Both the position numbers and the translations under genes were made by a program. Positions 18,378-26,355 of a DNA stretch of 64,000 nucleotides are shown here, piece after piece (position 1 is the first letter of the stretch; every line of letters starts with the position of its first letter). The stretch comes from Streptomyces fungicidicus (GTDB taxonomy: Bacteria > Actinomycetota > Actinomycetes > Streptomycetales > Streptomycetaceae), in the NCBI RefSeq assembly GCF_003665435.1, contig NZ_CP023407.1:5257501-5321500 (forward strand), in the 5' to 3' direction. The notes under the pieces were generated by a model, which made no database searches, was not told the origin of the DNA, and saw only the letters and a program-made list of their open reading frames with translations.

Positions 18378-18700
18378 GTGCTCCTCCTGAACCCGTTGCC
18401 GCCTGCGGTGCAGGGCAGCATATTCACTGGCTGGGTCGAACGGGCGCGCTTCGGCTAGTTGGCGAGAAATTGCGTCAGCGGCAGACCGTCTCGATGCCGA
18501 TGGGAGCTGGTGCTGGCTGCGGCTGGTTCTCCGTCGCGAGGAGGAGGCGAGGACGATGCCTGAGCCTTAGCTGAGAGGAGGTGCTGAGTCGGCGGTGCCG
18601 CAACTGCGGCGATCTGGCCGTCATGAGGGATGGCACTGCAGGCTGGCGAGCCCGCGTGACTGACACGCCATAGACGCGCGACCAGTGCGGGACAACGACA

Positions 18701-18735
18701 AAGGGCAGGACCCAGTGAAACTGGGTCCCGCCCTT
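18701..18735. terminator. strong hairpin next to the left att copy
   Basis: A 16-base arm starting AAGGGCAGGACC is complementary to the second arm ending CCCGCCCTT, with a GAA loop and one mismatch. It sits 50 bases before the tRNA fragment, inside the 400-base gap upstream of the DUF262 gene. It may end transcription arriving from the element. No coding region is seen in 18,378-18,784. Confidence 0.55.
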
Positions 18736-18784
18736 CATGCTTGGCACACTCGCAAGTCAGGCGACTGATCACCGTGAAGTCTGC

Positions 18785-18830
18785 TGCGTGCCCCCGGCAG
18801 GATTCGAACCTGCGCACACGGCTCCGGAGG
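18785..18830 (-). repeat. att copy: 46-bp direct repeat of the tRNA-Arg 3' part (left end of the element)
   Basis: The 46 bases are identical to 58013-58058 and contain the tRNA acceptor 3' strand, T-arm, variable loop and anticodon arm. Beyond 18830 the match to the tRNA is lost, so this copy is not a tRNA gene. tRNA 3' parts are the usual attB for actinomycete integrative conjugative elements. The integrase and Xis genes lie at the far right end of the same interval, as expected. Confidence 0.9.
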
Positions 18831-19111
18831 CCGGTTCAGGCCGGGGTATACGCGCAGGTCACGCGCTGCTGGCCGATCCAATGACGCTTCCCGGTCCGCG
18901 GATGGTCCACGCGTTGCGGTAGCCGGGGGAGGAGGCCAAGAGGCCGGGGGTGTGTAGGGCTGACCACGGATGTCGGATGGCAGTCTAAGAGGTCATCTCA
19001 ATTGGTGTGGACGCTCGCCTGTCAGAGTGCGGCGCAGGCGTGAGGGCTTGACCGTGATGTGAGACTTTCGGCATGGACATGGGGCGTGAGTCGCGGTGGG
19101 AGAAGGACGCG

Positions 19112-19327
19112 ATGACGGTGGAGATCGTCTTCGCTCTGGTGACTGCCGCCGTGCTGGCTGGGTTGATTTTTGCCGTCTCCTGGACTCTCGCCCTGACCCT
19201 TGACCTGTCGGGATCGGCAGAGAGACACGTACTCGCGGGGGGTGCGCTGCTCGGAGCGGTGGCCGGAGTGTGGCGTCTTGTGCGGGTGCTGCTTCGGTTC
19301 GACAAGCAGCGCCGCTTGGGCCGCTGA
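19112..19327 (+). CDS. small membrane protein inside the IS element
   Basis: 71 aa from the ATG at 19112, chosen because GAGAAGG lies seven bases before it; an ATG at 19073 would add 13 residues. Two hydrophobic segments are visible: IVFALVTAAVLAGLIFAVSW and VLAGGALLGAVAGVWRLV, then a basic end (RFDKQRRLGR). No family is recognised. It lies between the terminal repeat and the transposase, so it is either a passenger gene of the IS or a trapped resident gene. Confidence 0.5.
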   Translation: MTVEIVFALVTAAVLAGLIFAVSWTLALTLDLSGSAERHVLAGGALLGAVAGVWRLVRVLLRFDKQRRLGR

Positions 19328-19364
19328 CCACGGATCTTCCTGTTGGGGTCGGTAGCCTCTCAGC

Positions 19365-20170
19365 GTGGGGATCGTTGAGCGCCTGGTGCCGGATGAGCTG
19401 TGGGAGCTGTTCCAGCGGGTGGTTCCGGAGGCGCCGTCACGGCCGCAGGGAGGCGGCCGGCGCCGACATGGCGACCGTGAGGTGCTGGCTGCGATCGTGT
19501 TCGTGGCAACCTCGGGCTGCACGTGGCAGCAGTTGCCGGCGGCGTCCTTCGGGCCGTCCGGCGCGACGGCCCACCGCAGGTTCACTGAGTGGACGAAGGC
19601 CAGAGTCTGGGCCAAGCTGCACCGCCTGGTCCTCGACGAACTCGGTGCCCGTGGCGACCTGGACTGGTCGCGGTGTGCGATCGACTCGGTGAACATGCGG
19701 GCCCTGAAAAGGGGGACCTGACAGGTCCGAATCCTGTTGACCGAGGCAAGTACGGCTCGAAGATCCACCTGATCACCGAGCGGACCGGTCTGCCCCTGTC
19801 CGTCGGCATCTCGGGTGCCAACGTCCACGACAGCCAAGCCCTGATCCCGCTCGTGAAGGGCATACCCCCGATCCGGTCCCGCCGAGGCCCCCGCCGGCGC
19901 AAGCCTGCCAACCTCCACGCCGACAAGGGCTATGACTACCACCACCTGCGGCAATGGCTGTCACGGCGCGGCATCCAGCACCGCATTGCTCGCAGAGGCG
20001 TTGAAGCCTCACAGCGACTCGGGCGGCACCGTTGGACCATCGAACGCACCATGGCCTGGCTCGCCGGCTGCCGCCGACTCCACCGCCGCTACGAGCGCAA
20101 AGCCGAGCACTTCCTCGCCTTCACCAGCCTCGCTTGCACTCTCATCTGCTACCGCAGACTCGCCAAATGA
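19365..20170 (+). CDS. IS5-family (IS427-like) transposase made by frameshift from two ORFs
   Basis: ORF A (19365-19721) ends with RWVALKRGT-type residues (actual end NMRALKRGT); ORF B continues in the -1 frame to 20170. The shift point is the slippery run CTGAAAAGGGGGACC near 19,710. DDE residues: first D in AIDSVN (ORF A), second D in HADKGYD, E in TIERTMAWL (ORF B). Joined, it makes a normal transposase of about 268 aa. Programmed frameshifting is known for this IS group, so the element may be active. Confidence 0.85.
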
Positions 20171-20294
20171 GATGGCCTGTAAGAGGCCGTTCTCTTTCCG
20201 AACCTCATGTGGCATCTTCGCTGGTCAGGCATGAAGGAGCCGCTGTCGCGGGAGCCTCGGTTTGTTGCCGGGCGAGGTGTCGTGGAGGTGGCGG

Positions 20295-20819
20295 ATGCCG
20301 TCGATGCGCACGGTTCTGGAAACGCGGCAGAAGACCGCAGCCGCGCAGGTGAAGCAACTCGAAGCCGAGCTGGAACGGGTACGGGCGGCTCTGGCGGACG
20401 CCGAGGAGGTGCACCGGCGCCGGGTGATCGGCCTGGAGCAGTACTTGGAGGCGCTGGCCGAGGAGAACGCACCCGCCGACGTGGCCGGCGAGGTGTCGCG
20501 GAAGAAGCCGGTCGGACCGCGCCGGGCGGTGCCTCACCGGCGACACGCCACCGAGGTGAAAGAACTGTCGCCGGACTATCAGGCGTTGATGACCGCCGTG
20601 GTCGATGCGGGAGGCGACGGGCTCGGTGCCCGACGGGCAGCGGTGGTGCTGGGCTGGGACAGCGCGTCCGCCTCCCGCGTCGAAGGGGCGAGGGCCCGGC
20701 TGAAGCGGCTGGTGGAACGAGGCTGGCTGGTGGAGCAGAAACCGGGCAGGTTCACGCTGCCTCCCCAGATGTCGGAGCACGACGCTGCTGGCGGTGGGCG
20801 CCCAGGCGGCGGCTCATGA
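20295..20819 (+). CDS. coiled-coil/winged-helix hypothetical protein, 3' end altered by an IS
   Basis: 174 aa. The N-terminal third is a coiled coil (RTVLETRQKTAAAQVKQLEA and ERVRAALADAEE). The C-terminal half reads as a winged helix (YQALMTAVVDAGGDGLGARR, AAVVLGWDSASASRVEGARA, LVERGWLVEQKPGRFTL). The ATG at 20295 is preferred to 20262. The last roughly 16 residues are encoded inside the neighbouring IS (left end near 20,764), so the native end is lost or replaced. Similar proteins are common in Streptomyces accessory DNA; the function is unknown. Confidence 0.55.
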   Translation: MPSMRTVLETRQKTAAAQVKQLEAELERVRAALADAEEVHRRRVIGLEQYLEALAEENAPADVAGEVSRKKPVGPRRAVPHRRHATEVKELSPDYQALMTAVVDAGGDGLGARRAAVVLGWDSASASRVEGARARLKRLVERGWLVEQKPGRFTLPPQMSEHDAAGGGRPGGGS

Positions 20820-21639
20820 GCATGGCCATCGACCAGCAGATGACGGCTTCACTGGTGTCGGTGCGCCGCTCGTAGTCACGGACCAGGCGCCGGCTGCGCA
20901 GGCACCAGGCGAAAGACCGTTCCACGACCCAGCGGCGGGGCAGCGCCTGGAAGCCGCTGATGCCGTCGCTGCGGCGGACGATGTCGAGAACGACGCCGAG
21001 CTGTTCCGCACTCCAGTCGACGAGGTGGCCGGTGTAGCCGCCATCGGCCCAGACCCGTGTCAGCCGTCTGAAGCGATCCTTGGCCGCCGTCAGCAGGAGG
21101 CGTGCGGCATCCCGGTCGGTGGTCGACGCCGGCGTGACCAGCACGGCCAGCAGCAGATCGAGCGTGTCGGTGAGCAGGTGCCGCTTGCGTCCGTTGATCT
21201 TCTTCCCAGCGTCGAAGCCCCGCGCGACCAGGGCGACGGTGGCGTCCGCCTTCACCGACTGCGAGTCGATGACCGCCGCACTCGGCTCCTGGTCACGGCC
21301 CTCGGAATCGCGGACGGCCTCGCGCAGCCGGTCGTGCAGCTCGGCCACGAGTCCCGCATCCCGCCAGCGGGCGAAGAAGGCGTACACCCGTGGCCAGGGC
21401 GGGAAGTCGGCGGGCATCGCCCGCCACTTGATGCCGTTGTCGACGAGGTACCGCACCGCGTCGATCATCTGCCGGTGGCAGTAGCCCTCCGGCCGCCCGC
21501 CCCGACCTGCCAGCCATCCCGGCACCGGCAGCAGGTCCCGCACCAGGATCCACTCGGCATCGCTCATGTCCGAGCCGTACCGGGGCCGGCGCCCCGGCCG
21601 GTCGGCCGCCGTTCCCGAACCTGTGGGCGAGACAGTCAC
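20752..21639 (-). CDS. IS5-family transposase (single ORF)
   Basis: About 295 aa from a GTG at 21639; an ATG at 21567 (MSDAEWILVRDLLPVP) is also possible. DUF4096-like N terminus GGRPEGYCHRQMIDAVRYL, then a DDE nuclease: D in AAVIDSQSVKAD, D in VWADGGYTG, E in WVVERSFAWC. No frameshift or stop breaks it, so it may be active. The stop codon lies a few bases beyond the predicted terminal repeat, in the target gene. Confidence 0.85.
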   Translation of the reverse strand: MTVSPTGSGTAADRPGRRPRYGSDMSDAEWILVRDLLPVPGWLAGRGGRPEGYCHRQMIDAVRYLVDNGIKWRAMPADFPPWPRVYAFFARWRDAGLVAELHDRLREAVRDSEGRDQEPSAAVIDSQSVKADATVALVARGFDAGKKINGRKRHLLTDTLDLLLAVLVTPASTTDRDAARLLLTAAKDRFRRLTRVWADGGYTGHLVDWSAEQLGVVLDIVRRSDGISGFQALPRRWVVERSFAWCLRSRRLVRDYERRTDTSEAVICWSMAMLMSRRLGAHRQQRRAPTSGEAA

Positions 21640-21699
21640 ACCCAGGAGTGGACGGACTGGACCCGGCAACCGTGACCACCCGACACTTCGACAACAGGG
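20764..21699 (-). mobile_element. IS5-family insertion sequence
   Basis: Candidate terminal repeats are CCCAGATGTCGGAG at 20764 and CCCTGTTGTCGAAG read inward from 21699 (11 of 14 agree). They enclose one transposase gene on the reverse strand. About 936 bases, a normal size. Its left end cuts the 3' end of the winged-helix gene at 20295. Confidence 0.65.
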
Positions 21700-22019
21700 C
21701 CTCTTGCTCCTCGCTGGACTCGACATCCGCGAGCTACCAAGAGGCCCTTCTTCCATGCATCGGCACCGGCCGACTCACCCGAACCAGGCCCCTGTTCGAA
21801 TCCCACCCGGCCACCCGAGCGGATAGAGAACAGCCAGTAAGGCGTTGCCAGAGCCTCCATACCAGTCATGCCTGCAGGGGCTGTTCCCTCCCTGTCACCC
21901 GTCACCTCAAAGAGTGAAGCAGGGGTCGTTTAATCGTGAAGATGTTGTAGGATCCACGCACTGCCAGGGGTGGGGACCTCTTCGATGGCGGTGCTGAGGG
22001 ATGTTCTCTTGGTGGGGGC

Positions 22020-23057
22020 TTGGCAGTGGCAAGAGGCAAGACATCGCTCCGGGGCGCGTCCACACTGGTCGGCGACAGGTGGCAGAAGCTGCCTGAGTGG
22101 GCGGCATGGTTCTCGGAGGTCGGGTATTGGGCGGCAGGCCTGCACAAGGAGGGCTCAAACGCGGTAGTGGCGCTGTCCGTTCCGACGCGTGACTACCTCG
22201 CGGTGCTGCTGACCTATGGGGTTGTGAACCGGGCGTCCCAGGCGGAAGTGGTCCCTGCGGAGTCGGAGCAGAACTTCGAGCAGGCCGAATGCCTTCCTGT
22301 CGGCAACTGCGTTCGAGTCATCCCGGTCAAGGGTCCCGGGCAGGGGCGGCGCGTTTACACGGGAGTGTTCGGCGGGGCGATTCAGAACCATCATGGGCGG
22401 GTCTACGAACTCGCAGGCAGCAAGAGTCCTGGACGGCGTCCTGGACCCATTTCGTGGTTTCCGGCAGACGACTACCGGCTCCAACTGCTTCGCTGGCCAG
22501 ACCTGCCGGAGGACTACAGGGGTAGCAACCGCTTCAGTGAAGAGCTTGAAATACCCGTCGGCGCTGAGAACCTGTTGGCCGGACAGATGACCGACTTCTA
22601 CGGACGCTGCTCGCTGCACAGCGTCGTGGTGGGGGTAAGGAACACGGTCCTGGCTGAGGCCCAGCTCGTCGTCGGGGCAGCCGGAGGACCGGCATTGCCC
22701 CTGCAGGAGCTGCTGCGTCTGCGCGCAGTCCGCTCGCCTGGATCCCACTACCGCAGTGTGGTGCTGTCGAGCCGGGGCGATCCGGAGGAGTACCGCGACG
22801 TAGTGCGGTCCTGCCAGCCGGTTGTGGCCGTGCTCGACGGTGCGTCAACGGTTCGGCGGTGGCTTGGAGCAAGTCTCGCGAGCGTGACGGTGGCCGTGGT
22901 CGAGCGCACCAGCCCGTCAGCGCTGGCCGCTGCGGACGGGCTCTACGAGAACCGATGGCGCAGCGTGGCCAACGTCGACGTGCCCAGAGACCTCGGCAGC
23001 CGTATTCCTCCGGGCGTTGAACTGCTGGCATGGAAGAGCAGGGGGGCGGCACCATGA
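22020..23057 (+). CDS. unrecognised first gene of the DISARM-related operon
   Basis: 345 aa from a TTG at 22020 (GGTGGGGGC upstream); a GTG at 22026 is an alternative. No motif I can name. The N-terminal half is alpha/beta with LALSVPTRDYLAVLLTYGVV-like text (actual: VALSVPTRDYLAVLLTYGVV). The C-terminal part has a helicase- or GTPase-like strand pattern (HYRSVVLSSRGDPEEYRDVV, then PVVAVLDGASTVRRWLG) reminiscent of the VLDG strand seen in DrmE-type proteins, but without a P-loop. It overlaps the next gene by ATGA and leads a five-gene operon ending in drmA and drmB, so a defence role is inferred. It may, with the next protein, replace DrmE of class 2 DISARM. Confidence 0.75.
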   Translation: MAVARGKTSLRGASTLVGDRWQKLPEWAAWFSEVGYWAAGLHKEGSNAVVALSVPTRDYLAVLLTYGVVNRASQAEVVPAESEQNFEQAECLPVGNCVRVIPVKGPGQGRRVYTGVFGGAIQNHHGRVYELAGSKSPGRRPGPISWFPADDYRLQLLRWPDLPEDYRGSNRFSEELEIPVGAENLLAGQMTDFYGRCSLHSVVVGVRNTVLAEAQLVVGAAGGPALPLQELLRLRAVRSPGSHYRSVVLSSRGDPEEYRDVVRSCQPVVAVLDGASTVRRWLGASLASVTVAVVERTSPSALAAADGLYENRWRSVANVDVPRDLGSRIPPGVELLAWKSRGAAP

Positions 23058-24619
23058 GTTTGTGGGAGGTAGACAAGGTCTACCAGCATGCGGGCTGCGC
23101 TATCGAGGAGCAGCCTGTGCACCACTCAGGTGTGCACTCGTTCATGCGGGTAGCTTCGCAGTTTCTGCGTGCAGTAGGGGAGTTGGAGAGCTCTGACCTG
23201 TGGAGGCAGGCTTGCGTCGAGATCCGGCGGGTCCGGTGGCTCCTCGGTACCGTGCCGGTGCCCCTCAATAGCTTGCAGCTCAGGCTTCAGGAGACGGCGC
23301 ACAGTTTGGCGGGCATTAGCGCGCGTTTGCGGCAGGCTGCGGATGCCGACCTGGTGCGCCAGCTGTCCGCCGTCGCGCAGGCCTTGACTCGCCTGGGAGC
23401 GGACACCTCCAATCCCCTTATGGCCGGGGTTATGACGTTCCTGTCGTCTGGCCGCAAGGGCACGCCGCTTGTGGCGGTGACCAACCGCTTCTACCAGGAC
23501 GCCGTTGTCCGCGCGTTCGGCGTGATCCACTACCCAGTTGAAATTGGCCTGGTCAGTGACCTGTTGGGGGCTGAGGTGTATGACTCGGCGGTGGTCGTGG
23601 GACCGATCGGCTGGCTTCCGCCGGGTGTGCTGAATGCTCCCCGGGCGGCGCGGCTCGGACTGGTCCACTATGACTTCTACCGTGAGCCGCTGGACGTACA
23701 GCCGCTGTTCGACGAGGGGCCTGTGCTGCGCGGCACCATGCCAACGCGCGTACGCCGCCGCGACACGAGGACAGTCGGAGCACCGTCCGAGCTCACGGGT
23801 GGTACGACGCCTGAGACGACAGAGTCCCTGCTGACGGATCTCGATGTCGCTTCCCTGGCGCAGGATGCTGTCGCAGGACTTCCCATTGAAGCTCTGCGGG
23901 ACGGTGCCACAGGCGGTCACGAGGGGGTGGAGGCCCGCGCGGCTCTGCTCGCCGACGGCTCGTATGTCCTGCTGCCCGCGGAATCCAGCGTTCACAAGAT
24001 CCTTTTGGTTGAGTCGGATCCGGATGATGAGCCCTCTGTCGAGGCCGTCGACGGGGCCTCGATTTCGGTCGGCGACTACGTCGTACTTCGCGGTAGCTCC
24101 TACTATCAGAGCCTGATCGAGCGGGCCGACGTCGTCTTGGGCGACGACGCACCCATGCTGCGGGCGCTACAACAGGGGTGGAAAACGCAGCTGGGCGATC
24201 GTATTGCCCATCACCCAGATGGCCGTCGGGGGGTTGCGAAGGACTTGGTGGCGCGCGGCGCGGTGACAACCAACCTGGACTACTGGACGAGCTCTTGGTG
24301 CATCAGAACGCGGCGTAGAGATGACTTCGCTGTTGTCATGGCCTATCTGGGCCGCAGAGGGGAGGCGCAGGACGTCTGGGCCGCCCTCGGCCGAATCGAC
24401 CATGCACACCGCAGTGCCGGGCGGGGCTACGCCGAGGCTGTGCAGCGTGCTGTCTCCGGGGATTTGTGGCAGCGGCTCTGGGTGGACCGCTGGTGCGAGA
24501 TCCCCTTGGACGATACGGACTCGGGCGCGCGGGTGGCTCTGGTCGACGCCGTTCTCCCCGGACAGCTGCGCGTTCCCCCGCATTACCTCTGTCGGCTCCG
24601 CACTTCGGAGGTGCCCTGA
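23054..24619 (+). CDS. unrecognised second gene of the DISARM-related operon (possible DrmE C-terminal counterpart)
   Basis: 521 aa from an ATG at 23054 inside the previous stop. Residues 130-230 have alternating strands: TPLVAVTNRFYQDAVVRAFG, then YDSAVVVGPIGWLPPGVLNA and ARLGLVHYDFYREP, like a degenerate helicase RecA fold lacking Walker motifs. The C-terminal part, NLDYWTSSWCIRTRRRDDFA then AALGRIDHAHRSAG, resembles a helical end I associate with large defence helicase-like proteins. Its stop overlaps the NERD-helicase start (TGATG). No catalytic residue can be assigned. Probably a structural or sensor part of the complex. Confidence 0.75.
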   Translation: MSLWEVDKVYQHAGCAIEEQPVHHSGVHSFMRVASQFLRAVGELESSDLWRQACVEIRRVRWLLGTVPVPLNSLQLRLQETAHSLAGISARLRQAADADLVRQLSAVAQALTRLGADTSNPLMAGVMTFLSSGRKGTPLVAVTNRFYQDAVVRAFGVIHYPVEIGLVSDLLGAEVYDSAVVVGPIGWLPPGVLNAPRAARLGLVHYDFYREPLDVQPLFDEGPVLRGTMPTRVRRRDTRTVGAPSELTGGTTPETTESLLTDLDVASLAQDAVAGLPIEALRDGATGGHEGVEARAALLADGSYVLLPAESSVHKILLVESDPDDEPSVEAVDGASISVGDYVVLRGSSYYQSLIERADVVLGDDAPMLRALQQGWKTQLGDRIAHHPDGRRGVAKDLVARGAVTTNLDYWTSSWCIRTRRRDDFAVVMAYLGRRGEAQDVWAALGRIDHAHRSAGRGYAEAVQRAVSGDLWQRLWVDRWCEIPLDDTDSGARVALVDAVLPGQLRVPPHYLCRLRTSEVP

Positions 24620-26355
24620 TGGCGCGCATGATCCCGTCGGCCTTCGATCCGGAAGTCACCCCTAGTCCCGGGGAGAAAGAGGTGTTCCAGCGGCTCCGCG
24701 ATGACCCTGGCACGGAAGGTTGGGTGGTGCTGCATTCGCTGGGGATCGCCAACCACCCGCGGCAGATCCAGGGTGAGGCTGATTTCGTCATCATCGTGCC
24801 TGGGAAGGGGATCCTAGTCCTGGAGGTGAAGGCCCATCTGCAGGTCAGGCGCCTCCCGAGTGGCGAGTGGCGGCTGGGCAGCCAGCCACCAACCTTGAGG
24901 AGCCCATTCCAACAGGCCGATGAGGCCATGCATGCGGTCAAGGAGAAGCTCATAGGCCACGGCGGTGGGCTGGGAGCCGTGCCGATGACCTCCGCTGTGT
25001 TGTTCACGCACAGCCGGTTCGCGGTGTCAGGCCCCATGGAGTGGCACTCATGGCAGGCGATCGACACAGTGGCCCTGCACAGCCGTCCCGTTTCCGCTCT
25101 GATCACCGGGGTCCTGGACGCCCACCGCGCGCACCTCACCTCGACTCCCACAGCAGGCTGGTTCAACCCCGCATCCGCCGCTCCCGACGCCGGCCAGACC
25201 GAGCGGATTCTGGAGGCGCTGCGGCCCTCATTCGAGTTTGCCGAACCGCCCAAGCTGCGGCGGCAGCGGATGGAACGGGAGACTCAGACCTTTACTAAGC
25301 AGCAGTACGAGGTGCTCGACATGATCGCCGCCAATCGGCGGTGCCTGGTCCGCGGCGCCGCAGGAACAGGCAAGACTTTCGTTGCCGTGGAGGCGGCGCG
25401 GCGGTTCGCCGGAAGCGGTCTGAGAGTCTTGCTGTGCTGTTTCAACCGGCAGCTGGGCCGCTGGCTCAAGGAAGAGACCGCCGGGGTGGAGGGGATCACG
25501 GCCGCTCACCTTCACTCCTACATGGCGGGGCTGGTTCCCGCTGCACGCCCCGTGGCGAGCGGAGGTGACGGGTTCTTCACAGAGGAGCTTCCCGACCTCG
25601 CCCTGGAAGCCCTGCTGGAGCGCGACGGCCCGACGTTCGATGTGCTGGTGATCGACGAGGCACAGGACCTGATGCGCGAGTCCTACCTCAACGTCCTCGA
25701 CTCCTCCTTGCGCGGAGGTTTGTCTAGCGGCCAGTGGCTGGCCTTCGGCGACTTCACGCGCCAGGCCCTTTATGACTCCGGCGGTGAGGGAATGGAAGCC
25801 CTCCACAGGCGGACGGTGGGCGAGCCAGCGGTATTCATACTGCGTCACAACTGCAGGAGCGTCCCCGACATCACCTTCTACGTGGAAGCGACGTCCGACC
25901 TTGACCCGGGCTACACCGGAACGCTGCGGCCTTCGAACGACCGGACCGCAGAGCACCTGTGGTGGACGGACAGCGAGGAACAGCAGCGGCTACTGGCGGA
26001 CAGGCTCAGCCAGCTCACCCGCGAAGGGTTCCGGCCCGAGGACATCGTCGTCCTGTCACCGCTGCGCAATGACCAGAGCGCGGCCGGCAGCTGCCGGGAC
26101 CCCCGCTGGCAAAACCGGCTCGTGCCCTTCGGCTCCCCGCGGCCGGGGGCGGTGCGATACGGGACAGTGCACGCTTTCAAGGGGCTGGACTCCCCGGCGG
26201 TCATCCTCACTGATATTGCCTCTTTTGGGTCGGCGCGTGACCAGACGCTCTTCTATGTGGGCGCTTCCCGTGCCAGGGACGAACTCACGGTGCTGATGTC
26301 CCAGAACGCACGCCCTGGCTTCCGCAAACAGGTCTTCAAGGAGAAGGCAGCATGA
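24619..26355 (+). CDS. NERD nuclease-UvrD/PcrA-type superfamily 1 helicase fusion
   Basis: 578 aa. Residues 15-140 are a NERD domain with the nuclease-like core GEADFVIIVPGKGILVLEVK (E and K of an E-x-K motif near 68-70). An SF1 helicase follows: Walker A GAAGTGKT (about 247-254), Walker B VIDEAQD (about 344), motif III-like WLAFGDFTRQ, motif IV-VI HNCRSVPD, TVHAFKGLDS (about 516) and YVGASRARDEL (about 546). Both modules look complete, so it should unwind and may cut DNA. It is coupled to genes on both sides by 1- and 4-base overlaps, which makes it a firm member of the operon and not a chance neighbour. Confidence 0.9.
   Translation: MARMIPSAFDPEVTPSPGEKEVFQRLRDDPGTEGWVVLHSLGIANHPRQIQGEADFVIIVPGKGILVLEVKAHLQVRRLPSGEWRLGSQPPTLRSPFQQADEAMHAVKEKLIGHGGGLGAVPMTSAVLFTHSRFAVSGPMEWHSWQAIDTVALHSRPVSALITGVLDAHRAHLTSTPTAGWFNPASAAPDAGQTERILEALRPSFEFAEPPKLRRQRMERETQTFTKQQYEVLDMIAANRRCLVRGAAGTGKTFVAVEAARRFAGSGLRVLLCCFNRQLGRWLKEETAGVEGITAAHLHSYMAGLVPAARPVASGGDGFFTEELPDLALEALLERDGPTFDVLVIDEAQDLMRESYLNVLDSSLRGGLSSGQWLAFGDFTRQALYDSGGEGMEALHRRTVGEPAVFILRHNCRSVPDITFYVEATSDLDPGYTGTLRPSNDRTAEHLWWTDSEEQQRLLADRLSQLTREGFRPEDIVVLSPLRNDQSAAGSCRDPRWQNRLVPFGSPRPGAVRYGTVHAFKGLDSPAVILTDIASFGSARDQTLFYVGASRARDELTVLMSQNARPGFRKQVFKEKAA

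Larger units (their letters stand above)
18985..20183 (+). mobile_element. IS5-family insertion sequence with a small passenger gene
   Basis: Imperfect terminal inverted repeats: CTAAGAGGTCATCTCAATTG at 18985 and, on the other strand from 20183, CTTACAGGCCATCTCATTTG (16 of 20 agree). Inside are a two-segment membrane peptide gene (19112) and a transposase split over two frames (19365-20170). Length is about 1.2 kb. It lies only 155 bases inside the left att copy. A 13-base word, GCTGACCACGGAT, occurs just outside the left end (18959) and again just before the transposase (19323). Confidence 0.75.

Noticed and set aside
18785..18860. second tRNA-Arg gene
   Set aside because: Only the 3' part is present; the match stops after the anticodon arm, so no cloverleaf can form. 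Treated as an att copy.
24619..26355. housekeeping UvrD/PcrA
   Set aside because: The NERD N-terminal domain, the short length and the overlaps with drmA point to a defence component and not the repair helicase.
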